Assembly (NCBI GenBank): GCA_017880775.1
Contig: JADGRQ010000026.1
Coordinates: 1-64,000 of the forward strand
DNA: 64,000 nucleotides
Direction of reading: 5' to 3'
DNA from: Burkholderiales bacterium
GTDB taxonomy: Bacteria > Pseudomonadota > Gammaproteobacteria > Burkholderiales > SG8-39
Part shown: positions 28,661-39,008 of the stretch, one piece after another
Layout: every line of letters begins with the position of its first letter
Numbering within the stretch: position 1 is the stretch's first letter
The notes under the pieces: model-generated
What the model saw: the letters and a program-made list of their open reading frames with translations, nothing else
Database searches by the model: none
What the model was told of the DNA's origin: nothing
Program-made: the position numbers and the translations under genes

Positions 28661-30433
28661 TTGGCCGTAACGATACGCAAATTTGACGCCATCGTGGTCG
28701 GCGCCGGCGGCTCCGGGCTGCGCGCGGCGCTGGAACTCGCGCGCGCCAATCTCAGGGTGGCGGTACTCACCAAGGTGTTCCCGACGCGCTCGCACACCGT
28801 GGCGGCGCAGGGCGGCATCGCCGCGCCGCTCGCCAACTCGTCCGAGGACAACTGGCACTGGCACATGTACGACACCGTCAAGGGGTCGGATTACCTCGGC
28901 GACCAGGACGCGATCGAATACATGTGCCGGCGCGCCAACGAAGTCGTGGTCGAGCTCGAGCACATGGGCATGCCCTTCGACCGCCTCGACAACGGCAAGA
29001 TCTACCAGCGCCCGTTCGGCGGCCACACGCAGGAATACGGCAGCGCAAAGATGGCGATGCGCGCCTGCGCGGCGGCCGACCGCACCGGCCACGCGATGCT
29101 GCATACGCTCTACCAGCAGAACCTGCGTGCCAGCACCCAGTTCTTCGTCGAATGGATGGCACTCGATCTGATCCGCGACCCGCAGGACGGCGCCGTGCTG
29201 GGCGTGACCGCGCTGGAAATGGAGACGGGCGAGGTCTCGATTTTCCAAGCGAAGGCGACGCTGTTCGCCACCGGCGGCTCGGGACGCATGTTCTTCTCTT
29301 CGACCAACGCCTTCATCAACACGGGCGATGGACTGGGCATGTCGGCGCGCGCCGGCATACCGCTCGAGGATATGGAGTTCTACCAGTTTCACCCGACCGG
29401 CGTGTACGGCGCGGGGGTGCTGATCACCGAGGGCGTGCGCGGCGAGGGCGGCTACCTGCTGAACAAGGACGGCGAACGCTTCATGGAGCGCTACGCGCCG
29501 AACGCCAAGGACCTCGCCAGCCGCGACGTGGTGTCGCGCGCCATGACCACCGAGATCAAGGAAGGGCGCGGTTGCGGCAAGGATGCCGACCACGTGCTTC
29601 TGAAACTCGACCACCTCGGCCCCGAGGTCATCAACCTTCGCCTGCCCGGGATCCGCGAAATTTCGATCAAGTTCGCAAATACCGATCCGATCCGCGAGCC
29701 GATCCCGGTGGTGCCGACAGCGCACTACCAGATGGGCGGGATCCCGGCCAACTTCATGGGGCACGTCGTGGCACCCGAGGGCGCGAGCGCGGAGTCGACC
29801 GTACCGGGCTTCTACGCCGCGGGCGAGTGCGCGTGCGTCTCGGTGCATGGCGGCAACCGCCTCGGCTGCAACTCGCTGCTCGACCTGCTGGTCTTCGGCA
29901 AGTCCTCGGGCGAGCAGATGATCAGGGACATCGGTTCGCTGCCCAAGCCGCATCGCAACCTGCCCAAGGAAGCAGGGGAACGCTCGTTTGCACGGCTTGC
30001 GCGCCTCGACGGCGCGTCCTCGGGCGAGCGGGTGGCTGACGTCCTGACCGACCTGCGCCGCACGATGCAGGCGCATTGCGGCGTATTCCGGTTTCCCGAA
30101 ATGCTGATCGAAGGCGTGGCGAAGGTGAAGCAAATCGCCGAACGCGCCGGGCGCACATACATCGCCGACAAGTCGAAGGTGTTCAACACCGCGCGCGTGG
30201 AGGCGCTCGAACTGGATAACCTGGTCGAGGCGGCGCTTGCGACGATCGTCTCGGCCGAGGCAAGGAAGGAGTCGCGCGGGGCGCAGTCGCGCGCCGACTT
30301 CCCCGACCGCGACGACGGGAAGTGGATGAAACACACGCTGTGGTACAAGGAGGGCAACCGGCTGGACTACAAGCCGGTGCACCTCAAGCCGATGTCGGTC
30401 GACAGCTTCCAGCCCAAGGTCAGGACCTACTGA
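28661..30433 (+). CDS. sdhA: Succinate dehydrogenase flavoprotein subunit
   Basis: A 590-residue catalytic subunit oxidising succinate to fumarate. The FAD-binding [17 protein letters not shown] motif is near the N-terminus, and the covalent-FAD His lies in [18 protein letters not shown]. Active-site segments include [19 protein letters not shown] and [20 protein letters not shown]. The start is TTG, three bases after sdhD, with ATAAGG upstream. The stop overlaps the sdhB start (TGATG). Flavinylation should need SdhE, encoded just downstream. Confidence 0.97.
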   Translation: MAVTIRKFDAIVVGAGGSGLRAALELARANLRVAVLTKVFPTRSHTVAAQGGIAAPLANSSEDNWHWHMYDTVKGSDYLGDQDAIEYMCRRANEVVVELEHMGMPFDRLDNGKIYQRPFGGHTQEYGSAKMAMRACAAADRTGHAMLHTLYQQNLRASTQFFVEWMALDLIRDPQDGAVLGVTALEMETGEVSIFQAKATLFATGGSGRMFFSSTNAFINTGDGLGMSARAGIPLEDMEFYQFHPTGVYGAGVLITEGVRGEGGYLLNKDGERFMERYAPNAKDLASRDVVSRAMTTEIKEGRGCGKDADHVLLKLDHLGPEVINLRLPGIREISIKFANTDPIREPIPVVPTAHYQMGGIPANFMGHVVAPEGASAESTVPGFYAAGECACVSVHGGNRLGCNSLLDLLVFGKSSGEQMIRDIGSLPKPHRNLPKEAGERSFARLARLDGASSGERVADVLTDLRRTMQAHCGVFRFPEMLIEGVAKVKQIAERAGRTYIADKSKVFNTARVEALELDNLVEAALATIVSAEARKESRGAQSRADFPDRDDGKWMKHTLWYKEGNRLDYKPVHLKPMSVDSFQPKVRTY

Positions 30434-31128
30434 TGCGCCTCTCCATCTACCGCTACGACCCGGACCGCGACGCCGCGCCGCGCATGCAGGACTACCAGGT
30501 CGCGCTCGAGCCGAGCGACCGCATGCTGCTCGATGCGCTGGTGCGCCTCAAGGAACAGGACGATTCGGTTTCGTTCCGCCGCTCCTGCCGCGAGGGCGTA
30601 TGCGGCTCGGATGCGATGAACATCAACGGCAAGAACGGGCTGGCGTGCATCACCAAGCTGGCCGAACTGCCCGATCACGTCACGCTGCGCCCGCTGCCGG
30701 GCCTGCCGGTGATCCGCGACCTGATCGTGGACATGACCCAGTTCTTCAGGCAGTACGAGTCGATCAAGCCCTACCTCATCAACGATACCGCGCCACCGGA
30801 GCGTGAGCGGCTGCAGTCGCCGGAAGAGCGCGAGCATCTGAACGGGCTGTACGAGTGCATCCTGTGCGCCTGTTGCTCCACCGCCTGCCCGTCCTTCTGG
30901 TGGAACCCGGACAAGTTCGTCGGACCGGCCGGGCTGCTGCAGGCCTACCGCTTCATTGCCGATACCCGCGACCAGGCCACCAGCGAGCGGCTCGACAGCC
31001 TGGAAGACCCGTACCGCCTGTTCCGCTGCCACAGCATCATGAACTGCGTGGATGCCTGCCCGAAGGGCTTGAACCCCACGCATGCGATCGGCAAGATCAA
31101 GGAGATGATGGTCCGCCGCTCGGTGTGA
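30433..31128 (+). CDS. sdhB: Succinate dehydrogenase iron-sulfur subunit
   Basis: A 231-residue subunit carrying three Fe-S clusters. The [2Fe-2S] site is SCREGVCGSDAMNINGKNG plus a later Cys (LACIT); the [4Fe-4S] and [3Fe-4S] cysteines are in CILCACCSTACPSFWW and RCHSIMNCVDACPKGLNP. The start ATG overlaps the sdhA stop. All expected cysteines are present, so electron transfer from FAD to quinone should be intact. Confidence 0.97.
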   Translation: MRLSIYRYDPDRDAAPRMQDYQVALEPSDRMLLDALVRLKEQDDSVSFRRSCREGVCGSDAMNINGKNGLACITKLAELPDHVTLRPLPGLPVIRDLIVDMTQFFRQYESIKPYLINDTAPPERERLQSPEEREHLNGLYECILCACCSTACPSFWWNPDKFVGPAGLLQAYRFIADTRDQATSERLDSLEDPYRLFRCHSIMNCVDACPKGLNPTHAIGKIKEMMVRRSV

Positions 31129-31136
31129 CCCGCCCC

Positions 31137-31376
31137 ATGGACAGCGTGTCGTGGAACCGCCTGAAGTGGCAATGCCGGCGCGGCCTGCTGGAGCTGGATC
31201 TCGTGCTGGAGCGGTTTTTGCGGCGCGAAGCGGAGCAGCTGACGGACGAGGAGCTGGTGCGGCTGCGGGAGCTCCTCGAAACCGGGGACAACGAATTGTG
31301 GGACATCGTGATCGGCCGCAGCGAGCGCTTCGATTCACGCCACCGCACTCTCATCGAGCGGCTGCGCGCCGCATAA
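31137..31376 (+). CDS. sdhE: FAD assembly factor SdhE
   Basis: Seventy-nine residues of the SdhE/YgfY family, which promotes covalent FAD attachment to SdhA. The family RGxxE-type motif reads WQCRRGLLELDLVLERF, followed by ELLETGDNELWDIVIGRSE. Start ATG 31137 gives the usual N-terminus (MDSVSWNRLKWQCRRG); an in-frame GTG at 31125, overlapping the sdhB stop as GTGA, is the alternative. Its place between sdhB and gltA is typical of betaproteobacteria. Confidence 0.92.
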   Translation: MDSVSWNRLKWQCRRGLLELDLVLERFLRREAEQLTDEELVRLRELLETGDNELWDIVIGRSERFDSRHRTLIERLRAA

Positions 31377-31391
31377 CCCAGGAGAACGACC

Positions 31392-32681
31392 TTGGACAAG
31401 AAAGCCACGCTCAGCCTCAACGACGGACGCACGCTCGATTTCCCGGTGCTGCCCGGCACGATCGGGCCGGACGTCGTCGATATCCGCACCCTGTACGGCA
31501 AGGCCGGGGTATTCACCTACGATCCGGGCTTCCTGTCGACCGCGAGCTGCAGCTCGGCCATCACCTACATCGACGGCGATGCGGGCGTGCTGCTGTACCG
31601 CGGCTATCCCATCGAACAGCTTGCGCAGCATTGCAATTTCCTCGAAGTCTGCTACCTGCTGCTGTACGGCGAGCTGCCGGACCGCAAGCAGAAGGACGAT
31701 TTCGTCAGCATGGTCATCCACCATACGATGGTGCACGAGCAGCTGGCGCGCCTGTACCAGGGTTTCCGGCGCGACGCGCACCCGATGGCGGTAATGGTCG
31801 GTGTGGTCGGCGCGCTGTCGGCGTTCTACCACGACGCGCTCGACATCAACAATCCCGAGCACCGCTCGATCTCCGCGTTCCGCCTGGTCGCCAAGATGCC
31901 CACCATCGTCGCGATGTCCTACAAGTACTCGATCGGGCAGCCGTTCGTCTATCCGCGCAACGACCTGTCGTATACCGCCAACTTCATGCGCATGATGTTC
32001 GCGGTGCCGGCCGAGGAATACAAGGTCAACGCAGTCCTGGTGAAGGCGCTCGACCGCATCTTCATCCTGCACGCCGACCACGAGCAGAACGCGTCGACTT
32101 CAACCGTACGCCTGGCGGGATCGTCGGGCGCGAACCCGTTCGCCTGCATCGCCGCCGGCATCGCCTGCCTGTGGGGCCCGGCGCACGGCGGCGCCAACGA
32201 GGCCTGCTTGCAGATGCTCGAGGAAATCGGCGACGTGGCGCAGGTCGGAAAGTTCGTCAACCGCGCGAAGGACAAGAACGACCCGTTCAAGCTGATGGGT
32301 TTCGGCCACCGCGTCTACAAGAACCACGATCCGCGCGCCAAGCTGATGCGCGAGACCTGCCACGAGGTGCTGAACGAGCTCGGCCTGCACAACGATCGCC
32401 TGTTCAAGCTGGCGATCGCGCTGGAGAAGATCGCGCTGGAGGACGATTACTTCGTTTCGAAGAAACTCTACCCGAACGTGGATTTCTATTCCGGTATCGT
32501 GCAGCGCGCGCTCGGCATCCCGACGTCGATGTTCACCTGCATTTTCGCGCTGGCGCGCACCGTGGGATGGATCGCCCAGTGGAACGAGATGATCTCGGAC
32601 CCGGAATACAAGATCGGCCGCCCGCGCCAGCTGTACCAGGGCGCAGCGCGGCGCGAGGTAGTGCCGATCGACAAGCGTTGA
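31392..32681 (+). CDS. gltA: Citrate synthase
   Basis: A 429-residue type II citrate synthase condensing acetyl-CoA with oxaloacetate. It has the N-terminal beta domain ([20 protein letters not shown]), a Cys- and Gly-rich turn, and catalytic segments [39 protein letters not shown] and [18 protein letters not shown]. The start is TTG with CAGGAGAA upstream. It is clearly different from prpC in length and N-terminal domain, so the two enzymes divide acetyl-CoA and propionyl-CoA. Confidence 0.96.
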   Translation: MDKKATLSLNDGRTLDFPVLPGTIGPDVVDIRTLYGKAGVFTYDPGFLSTASCSSAITYIDGDAGVLLYRGYPIEQLAQHCNFLEVCYLLLYGELPDRKQKDDFVSMVIHHTMVHEQLARLYQGFRRDAHPMAVMVGVVGALSAFYHDALDINNPEHRSISAFRLVAKMPTIVAMSYKYSIGQPFVYPRNDLSYTANFMRMMFAVPAEEYKVNAVLVKALDRIFILHADHEQNASTSTVRLAGSSGANPFACIAAGIACLWGPAHGGANEACLQMLEEIGDVAQVGKFVNRAKDKNDPFKLMGFGHRVYKNHDPRAKLMRETCHEVLNELGLHNDRLFKLAIALEKIALEDDYFVSKKLYPNVDFYSGIVQRALGIPTSMFTCIFALARTVGWIAQWNEMISDPEYKIGRPRQLYQGAARREVVPIDKR

Positions 32682-32694
32682 GGGGAGTCCCGCG

Positions 32695-35580
32695 ATGATG
32701 ATGCAGCTTCTGTCGAATTCGTACCTGTTCGGCGGCAATGCGCCGTATGTCGAGGAACTCTACGAGGCGTACCTGAACGATCCGACGGCCGTGGAGCAGG
32801 CCTGGCGCGAATATTTCGACAAGCTGCAACTGGTTGCGGGCGCAAGCGCCGGGCGCGATGTCGCGCACGCGCCGATCGTCGAATCCTTCGCCCAGCGAGC
32901 CAAGCTGGGCGTCGCACGCGCGCCGGGCGCATCGACGGGGCTCGACCGCAAGCAGGTCTCCGTGATCCAACTCGTTGCCGAGTACCGCTTCCGGGGCGGG
33001 CTTCTCGCGCGCGTCGACCCGCTCAAGCGGCAGGAGCGGCCGCAAATCGCCGAACTCGAGCCGGCCTACTACGACCTGACCGAGGCCGACCTGGACACGG
33101 TGTTCAACACCGGGTCGCTGATCGGTCCGGAGCAGGCGACGCTGCGCGAAATCATTCAGGCCCTGCAGGAGACGTATTGCGGCACCCTCGCGGTCGAATA
33201 CATGTACCTGAGCAGCCGCGCCGAGAAACGCTGGATACAGGAGCGCCTGGAGCCGGTGCGGGCCAAGCCGAGCTATCCGGCCGAATACAAGCGGCACATT
33301 CTCGAGCGGCTTACCGCGGCAGAAGGCCTGGAGAAGTACCTGCACACGCGCTACGTCGGGCAGAAGCGGTTCTCTCTCGAGGGCGGCGACACGCTGATCC
33401 CGATGCTCGACAACCTGCTGCAGCGCGCAGGCGAGGCCGGCGTGCAGGAACTGGTGCTCGGCATGGCCCATCGCGGCCGGCTCAACGTGCTGGTGAACAT
33501 CCTCGGCAAGATGCCGAAGGACCTGTTCTCCGAATTCGAAGGCAAGCATGACCATGCGCTGCTGGCGGGGGACGTCAAGTACCACCAGGGGTTCTCGTCG
33601 GACATCATGACGCCGGGCGGGCCGATGCACCTGACCCTCGCGTTCAATCCGTCGCACCTCGAGATCGTGAATCCGGTGGTCGAGGGTTCGGTGCGCGCGC
33701 GCCAGCACCGCCGCAAGGACCGTGAAGGCAAGGAAGTGTTGCCGGTGCTGGTCCACGGTGACGCCGCATTCGCCGGCCAGGGCGTGGTGATGGAGACCCT
33801 GAACCTGTCGCAGACCCGCGGGTACGGCACCGGCGGCACGGTGCATATCGTGGTCAACAACCAGATCGGCTTCACGACCTCGGATCCGCGCGACACGCGT
33901 TCGACCCTGTACTGCACCGACGTCGCGAAAATGGTCGAAGCCCCGATTTTCCACGTCAACGGCGACGATCCGGAGGCCGCGATGATGGCGATCGAGATCG
34001 CCCTCGATTACCGCACGCGGTTCAAGAAGGACGTGGTGGTCGATCTGGTCTGCTTCCGCAAGCTCGGCCACAACGAGCAGGACGAGCCGATGGTCACGCA
34101 GCCGCTGATGTACAAGATCATCAATCAGCACCCCGGCACGCGCAAGCTCTATGCCGACAAGCTCGTCGCGCAGGGCGTGGTCGGCGCTGCCGACGCCGAC
34201 GCGCTGATTGCAACCTACCGGGCCGCGCTCGACGGGGGCCACCACACCAACAAGACCATCCTGTCGAACTACAAGCCGCCATTCGCCGTGAACTGGGCGC
34301 CGTATCTCAACACGAGATGGAACGAGAACGACGACACCATGCTGCCGCTTGCCGACCTGCAGATGCTGGCGGAGAAGCTGACCACCATTCCGCCGAATTT
34401 CAAGCTTCAAGCCAGGGTCGAGAAAATCATCGCCGACCGCCGGTTGATGGGGCAGGGCAAGACGCCGGTGGATTGGGGCATGGCGGAAAACCTCGCGTAC
34501 GCGTCGCTGCTGAAGAACGGTTTCTCGGTGCGCATTTCTGGGCAGGACAGCGGGCGCGGCACGTTTTTCCATCGCCACGCGGTGCTGCACGACCAGAATC
34601 GCGAGAAGTGGGACTCGGGGAGCTACATACCGCTGCGCAACATCGCGCCCAACCAGGGCGATTTTGTCGTCATCGATTCGTTGCTTTCGGAGGAAGCCGT
34701 GCTCGGCTTCGAATACGGCTATTCGACCTCGGAGCCCAACGAACTGGTGGTTTGGGAAGCGCAGTTCGGCGACTTCGTCAACGGCGCGCAGGTGGTGATC
34801 GACCAGTTCATCGCGGCCGGTGAAGTCAAGTGGGGGCGCGTCTGCGGGCTGGTGATGCTGCTGCCGCATGGTTATGAAGGGCAGGGGCCGGAACACTCCT
34901 CGGGCCGGCTCGAGCGTTTCCTGCAGTTGTGCGCCGACTACAACATCCAGGTGTGCGTGCCCGCGACCCCGGTGCAGATGTTCTTCCTGTTGCGCCGCCA
35001 GATGATCCGGCCCTACCGCAAGCCGCTCGTCATCTTCACCCCCAAGAGCCTGCTGCGGCATAAGGAGTCGGTGTCGCCGCTGCAGGAGTTCGCCGAGAGC
35101 AAGTTCCAGCCGGTGAATGCCGACTGGAACGAGGATATCCGGCCGGAGCAGGTCAAACGGGTGATTTTCTGCGCCGGCAAGGTATTTTTCGACCTGATGG
35201 CAGCGCGCAGAGAGAAAGGCATCAAGGACGTCGCGATCGCGCGCATCACCCAGCTCTACCCGTTTCCGCACGACGCGTTCCAGGCGCAGATCGACCGCTA
35301 CGCCAACGCGCGCGAAATCCTCTGGTGCCAGGAAGAGCCGGGCAACCAGGGCGCATGGCACCGCATCCAGCACTACCTGCTGCGCCACATGCGCCCGGAC
35401 CAGTTGCTCGCCTACGCAATGCGCGCCTCGTCGGCCTCGCCCGCGGTGGGGTATCTCTCGCTGCACAATGAGCAGCAGAAGCAGTTGGTCGACGCGGCGT
35501 TCGCCGATATCACCGACAACCTCGTGGTCCCGGTGCAAGGTACCGGGCGCAAGGGGCGCAAGGCACGGCGCAGCGCCTGA
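32695..35580 (+). CDS. sucA: 2-oxoglutarate dehydrogenase E1 component
   Basis: A 961-residue thiamine-diphosphate E1 enzyme. The N-terminus SNSYLFGGNAPYVEELYEAY is the E1o hallmark. Thiamine and substrate segments include ELVLGMAHRGRLNVLVNILG, FNPSHLEIVNPVVEGSVRA and VVVDLVCFRKLGHNEQDEP; the C-terminal half carries the pyrimidine-binding domain (HGYEGQGPEHSSGRLERFLQ). An in-frame run of three ATG codons marks the start. It is co-transcribed with sucB and lpd. Confidence 0.97.
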   Translation: MMMQLLSNSYLFGGNAPYVEELYEAYLNDPTAVEQAWREYFDKLQLVAGASAGRDVAHAPIVESFAQRAKLGVARAPGASTGLDRKQVSVIQLVAEYRFRGGLLARVDPLKRQERPQIAELEPAYYDLTEADLDTVFNTGSLIGPEQATLREIIQALQETYCGTLAVEYMYLSSRAEKRWIQERLEPVRAKPSYPAEYKRHILERLTAAEGLEKYLHTRYVGQKRFSLEGGDTLIPMLDNLLQRAGEAGVQELVLGMAHRGRLNVLVNILGKMPKDLFSEFEGKHDHALLAGDVKYHQGFSSDIMTPGGPMHLTLAFNPSHLEIVNPVVEGSVRARQHRRKDREGKEVLPVLVHGDAAFAGQGVVMETLNLSQTRGYGTGGTVHIVVNNQIGFTTSDPRDTRSTLYCTDVAKMVEAPIFHVNGDDPEAAMMAIEIALDYRTRFKKDVVVDLVCFRKLGHNEQDEPMVTQPLMYKIINQHPGTRKLYADKLVAQGVVGAADADALIATYRAALDGGHHTNKTILSNYKPPFAVNWAPYLNTRWNENDDTMLPLADLQMLAEKLTTIPPNFKLQARVEKIIADRRLMGQGKTPVDWGMAENLAYASLLKNGFSVRISGQDSGRGTFFHRHAVLHDQNREKWDSGSYIPLRNIAPNQGDFVVIDSLLSEEAVLGFEYGYSTSEPNELVVWEAQFGDFVNGAQVVIDQFIAAGEVKWGRVCGLVMLLPHGYEGQGPEHSSGRLERFLQLCADYNIQVCVPATPVQMFFLLRRQMIRPYRKPLVIFTPKSLLRHKESVSPLQEFAESKFQPVNADWNEDIRPEQVKRVIFCAGKVFFDLMAARREKGIKDVAIARITQLYPFPHDAFQAQIDRYANAREILWCQEEPGNQGAWHRIQHYLLRHMRPDQLLAYAMRASSASPAVGYLSLHNEQQKQLVDAAFADITDNLVVPVQGTGRKGRKARRSA

Positions 35581-35601
35581 GCAGTTTCTTCCGGAAACCA
35601 C

Positions 35602-36843
35602 ATGCTGATCGAAGTCAAAGTGCCGCAGCTTTCGGAATCGGTCGCCGAAGCGACCCTGCTTGCGTGGCACAAGAAGCAGGGGGAGGCGGTCAAGCGCGAC
35701 GAGAACCTGATCGACATCGAGACTGACAAGGTGGTGCTCGAACTCCCCAGCCCGGCCGATGGCGTGCTGGTGAGCATCCTGAAGGGCGAGAAGAGCACAG
35801 TGGTGGCGGGCGAGGTGATCGCCAGGATCGACACCGAAGCGACGGCTGCGATCGCGGCCGTCGTCCCCGCGCAAGCGGGGACCCAGCCCCAGGCCCCGAG
35901 TGTTTCCGAGCGGTCGCGCCAATCCCCGCCCGTGATGCCGGCGGCGCAGAAAATCGCGGCCGAGCGCGGCGTCGACACCGACAAGGTCCACGGTACCGGC
36001 AAGGGCGGGCGCGTCACCAAGGGCGACGTGCTCGCCGAAAGCGGCAAGCCACCGTCGGCTGTGATGCGGGCTGCGACCCCGGCCGCGAATCCCGCGCTGG
36101 AGCAGCCGCCTCCCCCGGTCAGCGTAGAGCGGCTGCTTTCCGGGCGCCTCGAGCAGCGAGTGCCGATGTCGCGTCTGCGCCAGCGCGTCGCCGAGCGGCT
36201 GGTGCAGTCGCAGTCTACCGCCGCGATCCTGACCACCTTCAACGAAGTCAACATGCAGCCCGCGATCGAACTGCGCAAACGTTACCAGGAGCGCTTCGAA
36301 AAGGAACATGGCGTGCGGCTCGGCTTCATGTCGTTTTTCGTCAAGGCGGCGGTGGCAGCACTGAAGAAATTTCCGGTGGTCAACGCCTCGGTGGACGGCA
36401 CCGACATCGTCTATCACGGCTACTTCGACGTCGGCGTCGCGGTGGGTAGCGCGCGCGGGCTGGTGGTGCCGATCCTGCGCGACGCCGACCAGCTGAGTTT
36501 CGCCGCGATCGAAACGAGAATCGCCGAATTCGGCAAGAAGGCGCAGGACGGCAAGCTCGCGATAGAGGATTTGACCGGCGGCACCTTTTCGATCTCGAAC
36601 GGCGGCGTGTTCGGCTCGATGCTGTCGACGCCGATCATCAATCCGCCGCAAGCGGCGATCCTCGGCGTGCACGCGACCAAGGACCGCGCGGTGGTGGAGA
36701 ACGGCCAGATCGTGGTGCGGCCGATGAACTACCTCGCGCTGTCCTACGACCATCGCATCATCGACGGGCGCGAGGCGGTGCTGTTCCTGGTCGCGATCAA
36801 GGACGCACTGGAGGATCCCGCGCGCCTGCTGCTGGAGATCTGA
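35602..36843 (+). CDS. sucB: 2-oxoglutarate dehydrogenase E2 (dihydrolipoyl succinyltransferase)
   Basis: A 413-residue E2. Lipoyl domain (1-75) with the lipoylated Lys in the [12 protein letters not shown] motif, a linker (about 78-115), a peripheral subunit-binding domain ([20 protein letters not shown]) and the catalytic domain (190-413) with the active-site [14 protein letters not shown]. The linker contains [12 protein letters not shown], encoded by a REP-like palindrome that also occurs between genes at 45380, so a mobile intergenic repeat has been translated into the linker. The catalytic parts are intact. Confidence 0.96.
   Translation: MLIEVKVPQLSESVAEATLLAWHKKQGEAVKRDENLIDIETDKVVLELPSPADGVLVSILKGEKSTVVAGEVIARIDTEATAAIAAVVPAQAGTQPQAPSVSERSRQSPPVMPAAQKIAAERGVDTDKVHGTGKGGRVTKGDVLAESGKPPSAVMRAATPAANPALEQPPPPVSVERLLSGRLEQRVPMSRLRQRVAERLVQSQSTAAILTTFNEVNMQPAIELRKRYQERFEKEHGVRLGFMSFFVKAAVAALKKFPVVNASVDGTDIVYHGYFDVGVAVGSARGLVVPILRDADQLSFAAIETRIAEFGKKAQDGKLAIEDLTGGTFSISNGGVFGSMLSTPIINPPQAAILGVHATKDRAVVENGQIVVRPMNYLALSYDHRIIDGREAVLFLVAIKDALEDPARLLLEI
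35860..35886 (+). repeat. REP-like palindrome inside sucB
   Basis: A 27-base element with the hairpin CCCCGC (35865-35870), loop GCAA, GCGGGG (35875-35880), starting GTCGT and ending ACCCAG. It matches the intergenic copy at 45380-45406 (opposite orientation) at 23 of 27 positions. It is in frame and encodes VVPAQAGTQ, a peptide known from other genomes where such repeats lie in genes. Confidence 0.8.
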
Positions 36844-36844
36844 A

Positions 36845-38260
36845 ATGGCCAACGCCTTCGACGTGGTCGTGATCGGCGGCGGGCCGGCGGGCTACATCGC
36901 CGCGATCCGCGCCGCGCAGCTCGGCCTGAAGGCGGCCTGCATCGACGAATGGCAGGGCGCCGACGGCAAACCCGCGCTGGGCGGGGCCTGCACCAACGTC
37001 GGCTGCATTCCGTCGAAGGCGCTGCTGCAATCCTCCGAGAACTTCGAGCAGGCGGCGCACGGCTTCGCGGAGCACGGCGTCAAGGTGAAAGGCCTGGAAC
37101 TGGACCTCGCGCAGATGCTCAAGCGCAAGGACAAGGTGGTCAAGTCCAGCAACGACGGCATCCTGTACCTGTTCAAGAAGAACAAGGTCGCCTTCTTCCA
37201 CGGCCGCGGCAGCTTCGTGAAAGCGGGGACCGAGGGGATCGAGGTTTCCGTCAGGGGGGAAACCATCCAGGCGACGAACGTCATCATCGCGACCGGATCG
37301 AACCCCCGCGCCCTGCCGGGTGCCGATTTCGACGAGAAGCTGATCCTCAGTAACACGGGCGCGCTTGCCATCCCCGAAGTGCCCAAGCGGCTCGGCATCA
37401 TCGGCGCCGGGGTGATCGGGCTGGAGATGGGCAGCGTTTGGCGCCGACTGGGGTCGGACGTCACGATCCTGGAGGCCTTGCCGATATTCCTCGGCGCGGC
37501 GGACGACCAGATCGCGAAGGAGGCGGGGAGGGTATTCGCGAAACAGGGCCTGAAGATGGAGTTCGGGGTTTCTGTTTCAAAGGTTTCTTCGTCGAAGAGC
37601 AGCGTCAAGGTCGAATACAAATCCTCCGATGGTTCCGCCAAGGCGCTCGACTGCGACCGGCTCATCGTTTCCATCGGCCGGGTCGCCAATACCATCGGCC
37701 TGAATGCGGAAGGCGTCGGCCTGAAGCGCGACCGCGGCTTCGTGGCAGTGGACGACGACTGCCGCACCAACCTGCCCGGCGTCTGGGCGGTCGGCGACGT
37801 GGTGCGCGGCCCGATGCTCGCCCACAAGGGCGAAGAAGAAGGCGTGGCGGTGGCCGAGCGCATCGCCGGCCAGAAGGCGCACGTGAATTTCAACACCATC
37901 CCCTGGGTGATCTACACCACGCCGGAGATCGCCTGGGTAGGCAAGACCGAGCAGCAGCTCAAGGCGGAAGGCGTCGAGTACAAATCCGGCAGCTTCCCGT
38001 TTTCGGCGAATGCCCGCGCGCGCTCTCTCGGCGACACCACCGGCCTGGTGAAATTTCTCGCCGACGTGAAAACCGATGCCATTCTCGGCGTCCACATCAT
38101 TGGGGCGTTCGCTTCCGAGCTGATTGCGGAGGCTGTGGTGGCGATGGAGTTCGGCGCCAGCAGCGAGGACATCGGCATGATCTGCCACGCCCATCCGTCG
38201 CTTTCCGAAGCGATGAAGGACGCGGCGCTCGCGGTGGACAAGCGCGCGCTGAACATTTGA
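36845..38260 (+). CDS. lpd: Dihydrolipoyl dehydrogenase
   Basis: A 471-residue E3 of the 2-oxoglutarate dehydrogenase complex, reoxidising lipoamide with NAD. FAD motif VVVIGGGPAGYIAAIRAAQL, the redox disulfide GGACTNVGCIPSKALL, the NAD motif LGIIGAGVIGLEMGSVWRRL and the C-terminal His-Glu pair in CHAHPSLSEAMKDAAL are all present. The start ATG follows sucB by one base. It is the last gene of the sdh-to-lpd run; a GGCGAC/GTCGCC hairpin just after the stop has no T-tract. Confidence 0.97.
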   Translation: MANAFDVVVIGGGPAGYIAAIRAAQLGLKAACIDEWQGADGKPALGGACTNVGCIPSKALLQSSENFEQAAHGFAEHGVKVKGLELDLAQMLKRKDKVVKSSNDGILYLFKKNKVAFFHGRGSFVKAGTEGIEVSVRGETIQATNVIIATGSNPRALPGADFDEKLILSNTGALAIPEVPKRLGIIGAGVIGLEMGSVWRRLGSDVTILEALPIFLGAADDQIAKEAGRVFAKQGLKMEFGVSVSKVSSSKSSVKVEYKSSDGSAKALDCDRLIVSIGRVANTIGLNAEGVGLKRDRGFVAVDDDCRTNLPGVWAVGDVVRGPMLAHKGEEEGVAVAERIAGQKAHVNFNTIPWVIYTTPEIAWVGKTEQQLKAEGVEYKSGSFPFSANARARSLGDTTGLVKFLADVKTDAILGVHIIGAFASELIAEAVVAMEFGASSEDIGMICHAHPSLSEAMKDAALAVDKRALNI

Positions 38261-38322
38261 CTGGATTCACGGCGGGCGACCACGGTCGCCTGGACGCGCG
38301 CGCAGGCGTGCCTGCGGTGCTG

Positions 38323-38350
38323 TTGGCTAACCTAGCCAGACAAGTGTAAA
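38323..38350 (+). promoter_or_regulatory. Promoter and operator of the VapBC-like module
   Basis: A -35-like TTGGCT (38323-38328), 16-base spacer and -10-like TGTAAA (38345-38350). A perfect inverted repeat TGGCTA (38324-38329) N3 TAGCCA (38333-38338) overlaps the -35 and spacer. This is where a self-repressing antitoxin would be expected to bind, and it shows that the module carries its own promoter. Confidence 0.6.
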
Positions 38351-38385
38351 CTGCAGCACTCTTCAAACCGGGTCAAGGAATCGCC

Positions 38386-38631
38386 ATGCAATGCAACATG
38401 CTCGAAGCCAAGAACCAGCTTTCCAAACTGGTGCAAGCCGCGCTGGCGGGCGAGGATGTGGTCATCGCCAACAAAGGCGTTCCGGTCGTCAGGCTGGTCA
38501 AAGTCGGCGCGCAGGATTTCGCGCGCAAGCCCGGTGCATGGTCGGGGCTGCCCAAAGCCAAAGCTGATTGGGATACGTCCGCTACCAATGCAGCCATCGC
38601 CGATGCAGTGACCGGTGGCAAATGGCCGTGA
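38386..38631 (+). CDS. Type II antitoxin, Phd/YefM-like
   Basis: An 81-residue antitoxin. The N-terminal Phd/YefM-type DNA-binding fold reads MLEAKNQLSKLVQAALAGED and VVIANKGVPVVRLVKVG; the C-terminal part (GAWSGLPKAKADWDTSA, ending DAVTGGKWP) would wrap the toxin. A GGTCAAGGA lies near the ATG. Its 3' end overlaps the PIN-domain toxin gene by 10 bases, the usual order for such pairs. It has its own promoter with a likely autoregulatory operator. Confidence 0.85.
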   Translation: MQCNMLEAKNQLSKLVQAALAGEDVVIANKGVPVVRLVKVGAQDFARKPGAWSGLPKAKADWDTSATNAAIADAVTGGKWP

Positions 38632-39008
38632 AGCGATACCTGCTCGACACCCACCTCATCTATTGGTGGATGACGGCAGATGCCCGCCTGGGCAAAGCCA
38701 CTCGACGCATTATCGCCAAATCCGACATCGTCGTGAGCACCGCCAGCATCTGGGAAATGGTGCTGAAAAGCGCCAAGGGGAAATTGCCTCTGCCCCAAGG
38801 CGCGATCACCGAACAACTTCAGGCACAAGGCTTTGTGCTGCTGCCGATTTTGCCGCGACACATCGAAGCCGTGCGCAGCCTGATGTGCGCACACCAAGAC
38901 CCGTTTGACAGGTTGCTCATCGCGCAGGCGCAGGATGAGAAATTGACATTGCTGACGCGCGATGCGCCGATACTGGAACTGGGGTTGGCGGACGTAGCAA
39001 AGGGGTGA
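38622..39008 (+). CDS. PIN-domain toxin, VapC-like ribonuclease
   Basis: A 128-residue PIN-domain protein predicted to cut RNA (tRNA or rRNA in known VapC toxins). The acidic metal-binding residues are visible: Asp in RYLLDTHLIYWWM, Glu in STASIWEMVLKSAKGK, Asp in HQDPFDRLLIAQAQ and Asp in LLTRDAPIL. ATG 38622 overlaps the antitoxin gene; GTG 38628 is possible too. The stop overlaps the zapE start as GTGATG, so zapE may be translationally coupled to the toxin. Confidence 0.87.
   Translation: MAVKRYLLDTHLIYWWMTADARLGKATRRIIAKSDIVVSTASIWEMVLKSAKGKLPLPQGAITEQLQAQGFVLLPILPRHIEAVRSLMCAHQDPFDRLLIAQAQDEKLTLLTRDAPILELGLADVAKG

Noticed and set aside
32533-36852. Very long antisense open frame across sucA and sucB
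   Set aside because: It mirrors codon bias on the opposite strand of two certain genes, is rich in Arg, His and Leu without domains, and shares no family pattern. Similar long antisense frames over the RND pump, sdhA and acs were rejected for the same reason.
38275-38290. Hairpin GGCGAC-CACG-GTCGCC after lpd
   Set aside because: A weak six-pair stem with no T-run. It could slow polymerase but is not enough to call a terminator.
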